Source: Kitasatospora arboriphila | Lineage (GTDB): Bacteria; Actinomycetota; Actinomycetes; Mycobacteriales; Mycobacteriaceae | Length of the DNA: 64,000 nucleotides | Assembly: GCF_000717275.1 (NCBI RefSeq) | Contig: NZ_JNYV01000008.1 | Span: 62,001-126,000, forward strand | Direction: 5' to 3' | Shown here: one piece after another, positions 26,235 to 33,944 of the stretch | Layout of the letters: every line of letters begins with the position of its first letter | Position numbering within the stretch: the first letter of the stretch is position 1 | Position numbers and translations under genes: made by a program | The notes under the pieces: generated by a model | What the model saw: only the letters and a program-made list of their open reading frames with translations | The model's database searches: none | What the model was told of the DNA's origin: nothing

Positions 26235-27262
26235 CCGTTTACCTTTCCGCCGGAGAGAACCCGGGCGATGGCATTGACCACGAAGGTCAGCAAGAACAGC
26301 ACCAAACCTGCGGCGATGTACGCGCCGGTCGGCAGGGGCTGGTTGAACTCGCCTGCGCCAGAGGCGATCTTGGAGGCGAATGTGTATCCACCATCGAAGA
26401 GGCTGAACCCGGACGTCGATGTCGCGGCCCGCAGGATGATGAGGACGGCAACCGTCTCACCGAGTGCGCGACCGAGCGCGAGCATCGACGCCGCGATCAT
26501 TCCACTACGTGCGTAGGGGAATGAGGTCATCCGCAGCATCTCCCACTTCGTCGCGCCCAGTGCCAGGGCCGCTTCCTTGTGCAGGACAGGTGTCTGCTGC
26601 AGCACCTCACGCGAGATCGACGTGATGATCGGAAGGATCATGATCGCCAGCACGATTCCCGCGGTGAAGATCGTTCCACTCGAGACGTTGCCGTCGGCGA
26701 AGAGGAAGAACCATCCGAGGTTGCTGTTGAGGAAGTCGGCAACCGGCTGGAGCTTGGGTCCGAGAACCGCCATGCCCCACAGGCCGAAGATGATCGACGG
26801 CACTGCGGCGAGCAGGTCGACGACGGCGCCGAGCGGTCGGGACAACCGCGCCGGTGCATACGACACAAGGAATGTCGCGATACCGATCGCGATGGGCACC
26901 GCCAACGCCAGGGCGAACACCGAGCTCAGAACCGTGACCTTGAGCAGGTCGAGGATTCCGAACCGGAGGTTCAGGGCGTTGGTGGTGTCCCACACCGAAC
27001 TCGTCAAGAAGTTGACGTTGTCCACTCTCAGTGAGGGGATGGCCTCGAAGAGTAGGTTCAGTGCGATCAACAGGATCACCAGGCAGACGAAGCCACCGGC
27101 TGTCAGAGCCAGCACCTTGAACGCCTGATCGTAGAACCGACTCCGATTTTGTCGGGAGTTCGACTTCAGATCCGATTGACTGTCCGAAGGCTCGGGAGCT
27201 GATGCGCTTGGGCTCACCGCGCCTACTTTGTCAGATTGCCCGACCGCGTCATGCACCGTCAT
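26231..27262 (-). CDS. pstC: Phosphate ABC transporter permease PstC
   Basis: 343 aa. A 45-residue hydrophilic N-terminus precedes about six helices. Family motifs include [39 protein letters not shown] and the EAA-like loop [15 protein letters not shown] that contacts PstB. It forms the channel with PstA. AGGAAAG lies before the ATG. It is separated from pstS by 33 nt and overlaps pstA by 4 nt. Confidence 0.95.
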   Translation of the reverse strand: MTVHDAVGQSDKVGAVSPSASAPEPSDSQSDLKSNSRQNRSRFYDQAFKVLALTAGGFVCLVILLIALNLLFEAIPSLRVDNVNFLTSSVWDTTNALNLRFGILDLLKVTVLSSVFALALAVPIAIGIATFLVSYAPARLSRPLGAVVDLLAAVPSIIFGLWGMAVLGPKLQPVADFLNSNLGWFFLFADGNVSSGTIFTAGIVLAIMILPIITSISREVLQQTPVLHKEAALALGATKWEMLRMTSFPYARSGMIAASMLALGRALGETVAVLIILRAATSTSGFSLFDGGYTFASKIASGAGEFNQPLPTGAYIAAGLVLFLLTFVVNAIARVLSGGKVNG

Positions 27263-27295
27263 CGCTTTCCTGCCCTAACTTATGAGAGAGATCAG

Positions 27296-28402
27296 TCACT
27301 GAATGGAATCGATGGCTGTGTTCAGTTGAGTGCTGAAGCCCTCGGGGATCGGGATGTATCCCTCGGCCTCGAGTGAGCTCTGCACGTCGGTGCTCGCAGC
27401 GACCTTGAGGAACGACTTCACGGCCTGGCCGGTGGCATCATCCGAGTAGTTGCTGCAGACGATTTCGTAGGTGGCCAGCACGATCGGGTAGGCACCTGCG
27501 ACCGACGGCTTGTAGAAGCTCGAGGTGTCGAGGACCAGGTTGTTCGAGCCCGGGTTCTTCAGCGTTGCACCGTCGATGGTCTTGCCCACGGTCTCGACCG
27601 AGAGCGGCACGGCCTCAGGACCGGCCGAGGTGATGATGTTGGCGATGCTCAGGCCCTGGTTGGTGGCGTAGGACCACTCGTTGTAGGTGATCGATCCGGG
27701 CGAGTTCTTGATGGCGGCCGAGGTGCCCTCGTTGCCCTTCGCGCCCTCACCGACACCGCCGGCGAACGACTTGCCCGCGCCCTGGGTCCAGGTGCCGTCC
27801 GATGCGGCTTCCAGGTACTTCTGGAAGTTGTCGGTGGTGCCGGACTCATCCGAGCGGAAGATCACGATGATGTCCTGGTCGGGCAGGGACACGCCGGAGT
27901 TCTCGGCGGCGATGGCCGGATCGTTCCACTTCTTGATGGTGCCGTTGAAGATCTTGCCGAGGGTGGGGCCCGACAGGTTGACCGCGTCGACGCCGTCGAG
28001 GTTGTAGGTGACGGCGATGGGGCCGAAGACCAGGGGAAGGTTCCATGCCTCGGACCCGCAGGTGGTCGCCGCGGCGGTCGCTTCGTCTTCCTTCAGCGGC
28101 GAGTCGCTGCCACCGAAGTTGGTGAGGCCGCCGGTGAACTCCTTGACGCCGGCGCCGGAGCCGTTGGAGTTGTAGTCGATGGTCTTGCCCTCGCACGTGG
28201 TGGCGTAGGAGTTGGCGAACAGGGTCATGGCGTTGGCCTGCGCACTCGATCCACTGGCCTTCAGATTCGCCTGGCCTTCACATGTGACGCCTTCGACCTT
28301 CTTGGCCGTGTCGGAGTCTGACGCGGAGTTTCCACACGCCGAGATCAGCAGCGTTGAGGCAGCAAACACGCCCAGGATTGCTCCACTGTTTTTCAAGTTC
28401 AC
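27296..28402 (-). CDS. pstS: Phosphate-binding lipoprotein PstS
   Basis: 368 aa with a GTG start. The lipobox LISAC is at residues 19-23 after a hydrophobic signal, so Cys23 should be lipidated. The mature part is a periplasmic-binding-type phosphate receptor: LKASGSSAQANAM (phosphate loop), NSNGSGAGVKEFTGG, GSDSPLKEDE and FRSDESGTTDNFQKYLEA with the Arg/Asp/Ser-Gly-Thr residues that hold phosphate. It captures phosphate outside the membrane and delivers it to PstCA. The 212-nt upstream gap holds an 11-nt-repeat PHO box and a TAGCTT -10, so it should be induced on phosphate starvation. Confidence 0.97.
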   Translation of the reverse strand: MNLKNSGAILGVFAASTLLISACGNSASDSDTAKKVEGVTCEGQANLKASGSSAQANAMTLFANSYATTCEGKTIDYNSNGSGAGVKEFTGGLTNFGGSDSPLKEDEATAAATTCGSEAWNLPLVFGPIAVTYNLDGVDAVNLSGPTLGKIFNGTIKKWNDPAIAAENSGVSLPDQDIIVIFRSDESGTTDNFQKYLEAASDGTWTQGAGKSFAGGVGEGAKGNEGTSAAIKNSPGSITYNEWSYATNQGLSIANIITSAGPEAVPLSVETVGKTIDGATLKNPGSNNLVLDTSSFYKPSVAGAYPIVLATYEIVCSNYSDDATGQAVKSFLKVAASTDVQSSLEAEGYIPIPEGFSTQLNTAIDSIQ

Positions 28403-28508
28403 CTGAAGAAGTCCTTCGATTCGTGCATCGGCAGTCTGCTCGACACAGGTCGCAATGATTCACAGGCAGCCACGACGCCGTAGCGCATCGCGTCCTGCTG
28501 CGGTTTGG

Positions 28509-28514
28509 AAGCTA
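28509..28514 (-). promoter_or_regulatory. Candidate -10 box of pstS promoter
   Basis: TAGCTT on the minus strand, 5 nt downstream of the third PHO repeat; no -35 box is visible because the repeats occupy that site. Confidence 0.5.
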
Positions 28515-28519
28515 CAGAG

Positions 28520-28563
28520 CGAGAGTGAAGCGATACCCCTGGAGAGGTGAACGAGAGGTGAAC
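28520..28563 (-). promoter_or_regulatory. PHO box (PhoP-type direct repeats) upstream of pstS
   Basis: On the minus strand GTTCACCTCTC occurs twice in perfect tandem (28563-28553 and 28552-28542). A weaker copy, CTTCACTCTCG (28530-28520), lies in the same 11-nt register after one degenerate unit. This is the known direct-repeat layout of actinobacterial PHO boxes (GTTCACC repeated every 11 nt) bound by PhoP/RegX3-type regulators. Confidence 0.8.
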
Positions 28564-28614
28564 AGCCATGGTGACAAATCGGACATTGCCCTGGGCCGAC
28601 GCCCGGGACGGCAC

Positions 28615-29481
28615 TCAGCCGTATGCGACATCGATCGCGTATTGGGTGAACCCGAGCTTGGCGTAGGTGTTGAGCGCAGCCTTGTTGTCGCCCTCGACGT
28701 AGAGTTCGACCTCCGCGAGGCCACGCTGCTGGAGATGGTGCAGGCCGGCCAGGGTGAGCAATCGTCCCAGACCTCGACCTTGGGCCGTGGCGTCGACGCC
28801 GACGATGTACACCTCTCCCAGAGCGGGGGTGCCACCCTCGGCAGGGTGCACCTTTGTCCAGTGGAAGCCCAGCAAGGTGTGAGGGTCGGACGCATCGAAC
28901 ACGAGGAACAACCCCGCAGGGTCAAACCACTCGGCGCCCGTACGCGCGGTGATCTCGTCCTCGCTCCAACCGCCCTGCTCCGGATGCCACTCAAAGGCCA
29001 CGTTGTTGACCCGCAAGATCTCCGCGTCGTCCGACGGCCCCGCGTACGTTCGCAGAACAAGATCGTCGGGCACGGCGAGCGACGGGAGTTCGGCCCCGGC
29101 CAGAGGCCGACGCAACTGCAGCAACTCGCGCCGGGCAGTGAGGCCCAGTGAAGCGGCCAGAGCCTGCGCGGCGGGCAGATTCCCATGCGCCCACACGCGA
29201 CGGTTGTCGGGCACGTGCTCCAGAGTTGTTGTCAGCAGCCGTTTCCCGTGACCGCGTCGGCGGTGTTCGGGGTGCACCGCCAGCTCGATCATGGCCGGTT
29301 CGCCCTCTCGGGCAGGGGTGACGTTGGCATACCCGACAACGGTGTCGCCGGATGAGACGGTGAACTCCTTGACGCCCTCACGGCCGATGACGGCCACCGC
29401 CTGCTCGCCCAACGGCGCGACACCGTCAGTGCGGGCGGCGGCGGTCAGGAGGTCGTGGACGGGCCCGGCGTCAGCCACCAT
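28615..29481 (-). CDS. mshD: Mycothiol synthase MshD
   Basis: 288 aa with two GNAT acetyltransferase domains. In the first half, [18 protein letters not shown] is the acetyl-CoA pyrophosphate-binding motif; in the second, [20 protein letters not shown] is the active one, followed by [19 protein letters not shown]. MshD acetylates Cys-GlcN-Ins to finish mycothiol, the major thiol of Actinobacteria. The start overlaps the glnR end by 11 nt, so the two are translationally linked, as in M. tuberculosis (Rv0818-Rv0819). The pstS promoter region follows its stop codon. Confidence 0.95.
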   Translation of the reverse strand: MVADAGPVHDLLTAAARTDGVAPLGEQAVAVIGREGVKEFTVSSGDTVVGYANVTPAREGEPAMIELAVHPEHRRRGHGKRLLTTTLEHVPDNRRVWAHGNLPAAQALAASLGLTARRELLQLRRPLAGAELPSLAVPDDLVLRTYAGPSDDAEILRVNNVAFEWHPEQGGWSEDEITARTGAEWFDPAGLFLVFDASDPHTLLGFHWTKVHPAEGGTPALGEVYIVGVDATAQGRGLGRLLTLAGLHHLQQRGLAEVELYVEGDNKAALNTYAKLGFTQYAIDVAYG

Positions 29482-30256
29482 TGGCGCTCGAACTCAGTTC
29501 CGGGTCCGGGAACTCGACCTCGTCCGATCCACCCAGATCGTCGAGATCCCCGTTGTCGGTGGAGGTCTCGCCGCCACCGCGACCGCCCCGGCTGGGGCGC
29601 ACCGCCTTGTAGCCGACGTTCCGGACGGTACCGATCAACGACTCGTACTCGCTGCCGAGTTTGGCGCGAAGACGCCGGACGTGCACGTCGACCGTGCGGG
29701 TGCCGCCGAAGAAGTCGTATCCCCACACCTCTTGAAGCAGTTGAGCCCGGGTGAAGACACGACCGGCGTTCTGCGCGAGGTACTTCAGGAGTTCGAACTC
29801 CTTGTAGGTCAGGTCGAGCGGGCGCCCACGTAGCCGTGCCGTGTAGGTGCCCTCGTCGATCACCAGGTCACCGAGGGTGACCTTTCCACTGGCCTCCTCG
29901 GCGGTGACGCCTCGGGTGCGCACGACCAGAAGGCGCAGGCGCGCATCGAGTTCGGCCGGACCGGTGTCGGGTAGCAGGAAGTCGTCGAGGCCCCATTCGG
30001 AGTTGACGGCCACCAGGCCGCCCTCGGTCAGCACCGCGACCACAGGGACCGATGAACCCGTACTCCCCAGCAGTCGGCACAGGCCGCGCGCAGCGGCAAG
30101 GTCAGAACGCGCATCAACGATGGCTACATCTGCGTTTCCGGCTTCCATCAATGAGGACACCTCGGTGGGCGCCACTCGAACGGTATGAGCCAGCAGTGAC
30201 AACGACGGCAATACAGACTCAGGGGTGGGATCGGCTGTCAGTAACAAGAGATCCAC
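29471..30256 (-). CDS. glnR: GlnR, OmpR-family nitrogen regulator
   Basis: 261 aa with a GTG start. The N-terminal receiver-like domain (about 1-115) has [20 protein letters not shown] with one Asp but lacks the full acidic pocket of normal response regulators, as in the atypical GlnR. The C-terminal winged helix (about 125-222) includes [20 protein letters not shown] and [18 protein letters not shown], near-identical to mycobacterial GlnR. It controls nitrogen assimilation genes without a dedicated kinase. The tail after residue 225 is acidic and disordered. Its neighbour is mshD; it diverges from lmeA. Confidence 0.92.
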   Translation of the reverse strand: MDLLLLTADPTPESVLPSLSLLAHTVRVAPTEVSSLMEAGNADVAIVDARSDLAAARGLCRLLGSTGSSVPVVAVLTEGGLVAVNSEWGLDDFLLPDTGPAELDARLRLLVVRTRGVTAEEASGKVTLGDLVIDEGTYTARLRGRPLDLTYKEFELLKYLAQNAGRVFTRAQLLQEVWGYDFFGGTRTVDVHVRRLRAKLGSEYESLIGTVRNVGYKAVRPSRGGRGGGETSTDNGDLDDLGGSDEVEFPDPELSSSANGG

Positions 30257-30433
30257 AAACCACTCCGATCTCGATTATTCGTATATGTACGCTGCCTTAC
30301 CAACGTGTGCGAGATAGATGACAGAATAGCGTCATATCGGTCGTTACCCGTTAACAAGTCCCCAGCGGGAGTCTCCACCGGCGGTCGCCGGCCGCGTCGC
30401 CGGATGGACTGAGTCCATTACAGAGGGGAATCG

Positions 30434-31270
30434 TTGCGCAAGCTGGCAGTCGGTGTGCTCATCACCCTCTTGGTCGCCACGATCGCCGATTTCGCATCCG
30501 CGGCCTACGCAGAGTACCGCTATTCCACCGCGCTGCGGGAGGCATCAGACCTGCAGTTTGATCCCGAGATCACCATCTCCGGATTCCCGTTCGTCGACCA
30601 GGCCGCCGGCGACACCTACGACCAGATCGGTATCACTGCGCGAGGCGCTGACCTGGGCGATGGGCGCCGGGGCGACCTGCGGTCGAAGCTGTCCGACGTG
30701 CGCCGAGCAGACGGCGAATGGGTCATCGGACAGAACACCGAACTGAATGCGGACAAGGCCACCGCGTCCCTCAAGATCGACTCGGTCAACCTCGGCCGGT
30801 TCCTCGGCATCGTCGACCTCACCGTCACCACGCCGGCGCCCGAAGACAAGGTCGGCGGTGGTGGTCCGGGCGACGGAATCCTCTCGACCAGCACCGGCGT
30901 CATCCTGACCGGGACGGTCAATGTAAGAGATCCACGTAATTCCGGTCACAGTTCCGGGCAACGCCGCGAAAAGGTGAGCGTCGCGGTGGATCTGTCCGTA
31001 CGCGGCGGTGCTCTTCACATCGATGCCCGCAACCTCTACTCCGGTCCCGCCGAGCACGTGGAGTCCGACGTTCCGTCCGGGGCCGAGCCGATGGTGCTCG
31101 CCCAGTTCACCAAGACGCTTCCGGTACTGCCACTTCCGTGGTCGATGCCGGCGGCGAAGGCGGCCTCACAGGGCAGCGATGTGGTGCTCGAGGCCGAGCC
31201 CGCGCCGTTGGTCGCGACCGCCCAGGACTTCTGGCAAGGGCCATCTCGGAGTGGTCGCACGCTGCGGTAA
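30434..31270 (+). CDS. lmeA: LmeA-like mannosyltransferase/phospholipid-binding protein (DUF2993)
   Basis: 278 aa with a TTG start and GAGGGGA nearby. An N-terminal signal or anchor (LAVGVLITLLVATIADFASA) leads a DUF2993 domain: DPEITISGFPFVDQAAGDTYDQI and LKIDSVNLGRFLGIVDLTVTT. LmeA of mycobacteria (Rv0817c) acts in the periplasm in maturation of lipomannan and binds phospholipids. Synteny with glnR-mshD on the other strand matches that locus. Its stop codon TAA is also part of the TAAGCT -10 box of the cysteine leader, so the next transcript begins right at the end of this gene. A Gly-rich loop sits mid-protein (VGGGGPGDG). Confidence 0.85.
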   Translation: MRKLAVGVLITLLVATIADFASAAYAEYRYSTALREASDLQFDPEITISGFPFVDQAAGDTYDQIGITARGADLGDGRRGDLRSKLSDVRRADGEWVIGQNTELNADKATASLKIDSVNLGRFLGIVDLTVTTPAPEDKVGGGGPGDGILSTSTGVILTGTVNVRDPRNSGHSSGQRREKVSVAVDLSVRGGALHIDARNLYSGPAEHVESDVPSGAEPMVLAQFTKTLPVLPLPWSMPAAKAASQGSDVVLEAEPAPLVATAQDFWQGPSRSGRTLR

Positions 31271-31273
31271 GCT
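31268..31273 (+). promoter_or_regulatory. -10 box of leaderless cysteine-leader promoter
   Basis: TAAGCT overlaps the lmeA stop codon and ends 7 nt before the leader ATG at 31281, so the leader should be translated from the first nucleotide of the mRNA. Confidence 0.6.
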
Positions 31274-31280
31274 GTCGGCC

Positions 31281-31367
31281 ATGCAACTGGGCTGTGAGTT
31301 GATGCTCACCCGCCGTCGGGCGATCGACTTCTGTCGTATCGCCAACTGTTGCTGTCTGAGCCGGTAA
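31281..31367 (+). CDS. Polycysteine leader peptide (cysteine-responsive attenuator)
   Basis: A 28-codon ORF starting MQLGCELMLTRRR and ending CRIANCCCLSR, with three Cys codons in a row (TGT TGC TGT) just before the stop and five in all. It is preceded by a TANNNT box at leaderless spacing and lies 171 nt before the sulfurtransferase gene. Leaderless polycysteine sORFs that attenuate sulfur-related operons by ribosome stalling when Cys-tRNA is short are known in mycobacteria, including ahead of the Rv0815c homologue. The perfect palindrome GCCGGT-A-ACCGGC covers the stop codon and may be part of the switch. Confidence 0.85.
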   Translation: MQLGCELMLTRRRAIDFCRIANCCCLSR

Positions 31368-31538
31368 CCGGCGGGCCGTTCCGAGATCTTCCGCGTCCCG
31401 CACGTCCGGCGTGCCCCTGGTTCGCGTTCTTCGCTCCAGCGATTCATCACGCCCCCAAGCTTCATCCTCCGAGCACCACCACAGTTGTATCTACTGCGGA
31501 TCGCTTTTCGATGCCGCATCCACCACGAAAGGAAAACC

Positions 31539-32378
31539 ATGGCTCGCTCCGACGTCCTGGTCAGCGCCGACTGGGCTGAGCAGAACCTGAAAGCAGACAA
31601 GACCGTCTTCATCGAGGTCGACGAGGACACCACCGCCTACGAAGGCGGACACATCGAAGGCGCCATCCGCCTCGACTGGCGCAAAGACCTGCAGGACGGC
31701 GTTCGCCGCGACTTCCTCAACCAGGAGCAGTTCTCGGAGTTGTTGTCGGCCAAGGGCGTCTCCAACGACGACACCGTTGTTCTCTACGGCGGCAACAACA
31801 ACTGGTTCGCTGCCTACGCCTACTGGTACTTCAAGCTCTATGGCCACAAGGACGTCAAGCTCATCGACGGCGGCCGCAAGAAGTGGGAGCTCGACGGCCG
31901 TCCGCTGTCGACCGACGAGGTGACCCGCCCGGCCACCACGTACACCGCATCCGCGCCGGACACGAGCATCCGCGCTTTCCGCGACGAGGTCATCAACGCC
32001 ATCGGCAGCAAGAACCTGGTCGACGTGCGCAGCCCCGACGAGTTCTCGGGCAAGATCCTCGCCCCCGCTCACCTGCCGCAGGAGCAGGCCCAGCAGCGTG
32101 GCCATGTCCCGGGCGCGATCAACATCCCGTGGAGCACCACCGCCAACGAGGACGGCACCTTCAAGGCGGATGACGACCTCGAAAAGCTCTACGCCGAAAA
32201 GGGTTTCGACGACAGCAAAGAGACCATCGCCTACTGCCGCATCGGTGAGCGCTCGAGCCACACCTGGTTCGTGCTCGATCAGCTCCTCGGCAAGAAGAAC
32301 GTCAAGAACTACGACGGCAGCTGGGTCGAATACGGCTCACTCGTCGGTGCCCCGATCGAACTGGGAGAGAGCAAGTAA
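31539..32378 (+). CDS. sseA: Thiosulfate sulfurtransferase (rhodanese), CysA/SseA-type
   Basis: 279 aa with two rhodanese domains. The C-terminal domain has the catalytic loop YCRIGERSS with Cys233; the N-terminal domain has GGNNNWFAAYAYWY in place of a Cys loop and is structural. The C-R-I-G-E-R loop is that of mycobacterial CysA2/CysA3. It transfers sulfane sulfur from thiosulfate to acceptors. The start is MARSDVLVSA with GAAAGGA 7 nt upstream; an open frame before it is 5'-UTR of the leader-controlled transcript. DUF1416 follows after 2 nt, forming one operon. Confidence 0.93.
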   Translation: MARSDVLVSADWAEQNLKADKTVFIEVDEDTTAYEGGHIEGAIRLDWRKDLQDGVRRDFLNQEQFSELLSAKGVSNDDTVVLYGGNNNWFAAYAYWYFKLYGHKDVKLIDGGRKKWELDGRPLSTDEVTRPATTYTASAPDTSIRAFRDEVINAIGSKNLVDVRSPDEFSGKILAPAHLPQEQAQQRGHVPGAINIPWSTTANEDGTFKADDDLEKLYAEKGFDDSKETIAYCRIGERSSHTWFVLDQLLGKKNVKNYDGSWVEYGSLVGAPIELGESK

Positions 32379-32380
32379 TC

Positions 32381-32686
32381 ATGTGTGCTGCGCCTAAACA
32401 GGGACAGAAGATGCCCGCCGGTGTCGATACCGAGAAGGAAACAGTGTTGACAGGTCAGGTCGTCGACACCGACGGCAACCCCGTTGCCGGCGCGTTCGTC
32501 CGCCTCCTCGACAACACCGGCGAGTTCACCGCAGAGGTGGTCGCCAGCGGTACCGGTGATTTCCGGTTCTTCGCCGCTCCCGGCACGTGGTCGTTGCGTG
32601 CGCTCTCGTCCATCGGCAACGGTGATGCCACCGTGAGCCCGGAGGGCCCCGGCGTGCACGAGCAGAACGTGACCGTCAGCAAGTAG
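32381..32686 (+). CDS. DUF1416 protein (SseC-like)
   Basis: 101 aa. A Cys-containing N-terminus (MCAAPKQGQKMPAGVD) is followed by a prealbumin/Cna-B-like beta sandwich: TVLTGQVVDTDGNPVAGAFVR, FRFFAAPGTWSLRALSS. Its partner gene in mycobacteria (Rv0814c, sseC2) is always next to the sulfurtransferase, so it is assumed to help sulfur transfer or transport, but no activity is proven. It starts 2 nt after the sulfurtransferase stop, and is therefore under the same cysteine leader. A strong terminator hairpin ends the operon. Confidence 0.9.
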   Translation: MCAAPKQGQKMPAGVDTEKETVLTGQVVDTDGNPVAGAFVRLLDNTGEFTAEVVASGTGDFRFFAAPGTWSLRALSSIGNGDATVSPEGPGVHEQNVTVSK

Positions 32687-32702
32687 AAGGTCGGATCTGA
32701 CG

Positions 32703-32740
32703 AGCCCGGCCCGCCTCTCGAGGCGGGCCGGGCTTGTTTT
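32703..32740 (+). terminator. Intrinsic terminator of sulfurtransferase operon
   Basis: AGCCCGGCCCGCCTC and GAGGCGGGCCGGGCT form a 15-bp perfect GC-rich stem, followed by TGTTTT, 17 nt past the DUF1416 stop. Confidence 0.9.
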
Positions 32741-32873
32741 GACTGCCGTGTGCCTCCGTGCACACAACTCGCGCGACTGGGGCCGGATGTGACCGTACTG
32801 ACCGATCTGTGTGCACTCACGCACGCTGCCACGCTGAGGGAATCCCCACAGTCAACGACACGGCGGGGGGCGT

Positions 32874-32879
32874 TAGAAT
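32874..32879 (+). promoter_or_regulatory. -10 box of leaderless promoter (32-aa ORF)
   Basis: TAGAAT ends 6 nt before the GTG at 32886. Confidence 0.5.
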
Positions 32880-32885
32880 GCTCTG

Positions 32886-32984
32886 GTGGTCATATTCTTC
32901 GAAGCGTTGCTGGTGCTGGCAACCATCCTGATTTCCTGGTTTGGCCTGTACGTCCTCTACCGGCTGGTCACTGACGAATCGTGA
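32886..32984 (+). CDS. 32-residue membrane peptide coupled to nitrobindin-like gene
   Basis: GTG-started ORF encoding one hydrophobic helix ([20 protein letters not shown]) with a short tail [15 protein letters not shown] -10 box at leaderless spacing supports expression, and its TGA overlaps the GTG of the next gene (GTGA), so it could feed ribosomes to that gene. It may be a functional membrane microprotein or only a coupling ORF. Nothing like it is recognised by name. Confidence 0.55.
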   Translation: MVIFFEALLVLATILISWFGLYVLYRLVTDES

Positions 32985-33595
32985 CCCGTTCGGGCGACGA
33001 AGCGATCAACCAGGCGGCGATCCGCGCGCAGGAAACCGCAGCGCGTAACGTCCCGTCGCTGCCCGATCTGCCGCTGCCGGACGACACGGCCAACCTGCGT
33101 CAGGGCCCTGACCTGCATCCCGGGCTGCTGGCGCTCCTACCCATGGTCGGTGTGTGGCGCGGCGAAGGGGAAGGCTACGACCCCGAGAACGGTGACCGCC
33201 ACTTCGGCCAGCAGGTCATCATCAGCCACGACGGCGGCAACTACCTCGTCTGGCAATCCCGCACCTGGGTCATCGACGCGGACGCCAACTACGTCGGCCC
33301 CGGTGAGCGCGAGGCAGGGTTCTGGCGAATCGGCGAAGACGACGTCATCGAACTCCTCCTCACCCATGCCGAGGGCTGGGTGGAACTGTTCTACGGCAAG
33401 CCGCTCAATCAGACATCGTGGGAATTGGCCACCGACGTCGTGATCAAAGCTGCATCGGGCCCTCGTGCCGGAGGTGCCAAACGTCTGTACGGCCTCGTCG
33501 AGGACGGCGATCTCGCCTACGTAGAAGAGCGGGTCGACGCGGACGGCGACCTCGTTCCCCGCGCATCGGCCAAACTCCGTCGCTACGCCGGCTAG
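32981..33595 (+). CDS. Ferric nitrobindin-like (FABP-like beta-barrel) protein
   Basis: 204 aa. The barrel signature [12 protein letters not shown] holds the GxWxGxG motif of nitrobindins (peroxynitrite isomerases). Strands such as [10 protein letters not shown] and [17 protein letters not shown] follow. In heme-binding members a proximal His sits near the C-terminus in an H-L-x-A-x-L context; here the matching segment is [10 protein letters not shown] with Arg at that place, so heme binding is doubtful. This agrees with the mycobacterial counterpart Rv0813c, regarded as a nitrobindin-like protein. The N-terminal 40 residues are flexible. It is translationally coupled to the 32-codon ORF. Confidence 0.85.
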   Translation: MTRSGDEAINQAAIRAQETAARNVPSLPDLPLPDDTANLRQGPDLHPGLLALLPMVGVWRGEGEGYDPENGDRHFGQQVIISHDGGNYLVWQSRTWVIDADANYVGPGEREAGFWRIGEDDVIELLLTHAEGWVELFYGKPLNQTSWELATDVVIKAASGPRAGGAKRLYGLVEDGDLAYVEERVDADGDLVPRASAKLRRYAG

Positions 33596-33944
33596 ATGCC
33601 GACGTTCCCTGCCCGACAACGAGCACCCTGGTTGTGCCGCGCCCACACCAGTTCGGATCGTCTCCGATCTCACCGCGGGTGGACGGCTTGACCCACCGAG
33701 ATGAAACCCCCCGAGAAATGGATAGACCCCCGCACCACCCACTTCTCAGCGGGCTCTCTCGGCCTGGACAAGGCCGAGGTGCGGGGGTCCGGTGACCATT
33801 GTGGATTCAGCTGACGACCGCTGGGACGCAACCGATGTGCGATCCCGATCGGGCCAATCCACCGAAACGGCCGTTAGCTGATGGTCACCTCACGTGTCCA
33901 AGAATTCAACTTCAGACCACCTCCTTCCTCGTGTACGGACGAAG
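33596..33944. other. 349-nt gap between convergent genes with structured inverted repeat
   Basis: No gene is seen. The gap holds a 12-bp perfect inverted repeat (GACCCCCGCACC at 33725-33736 with GGTGCGGGGGTC at 33778-33789). This encloses a second hairpin (CTCGGCC at 33758-33764 with GGCCGAG at 33772-33778) and a CCC/GGG arm, so a three-way junction is possible. It lies 3' of both the nitrobindin-like gene and cydC, so a bidirectional terminator is the simplest reading. Confidence 0.6.
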
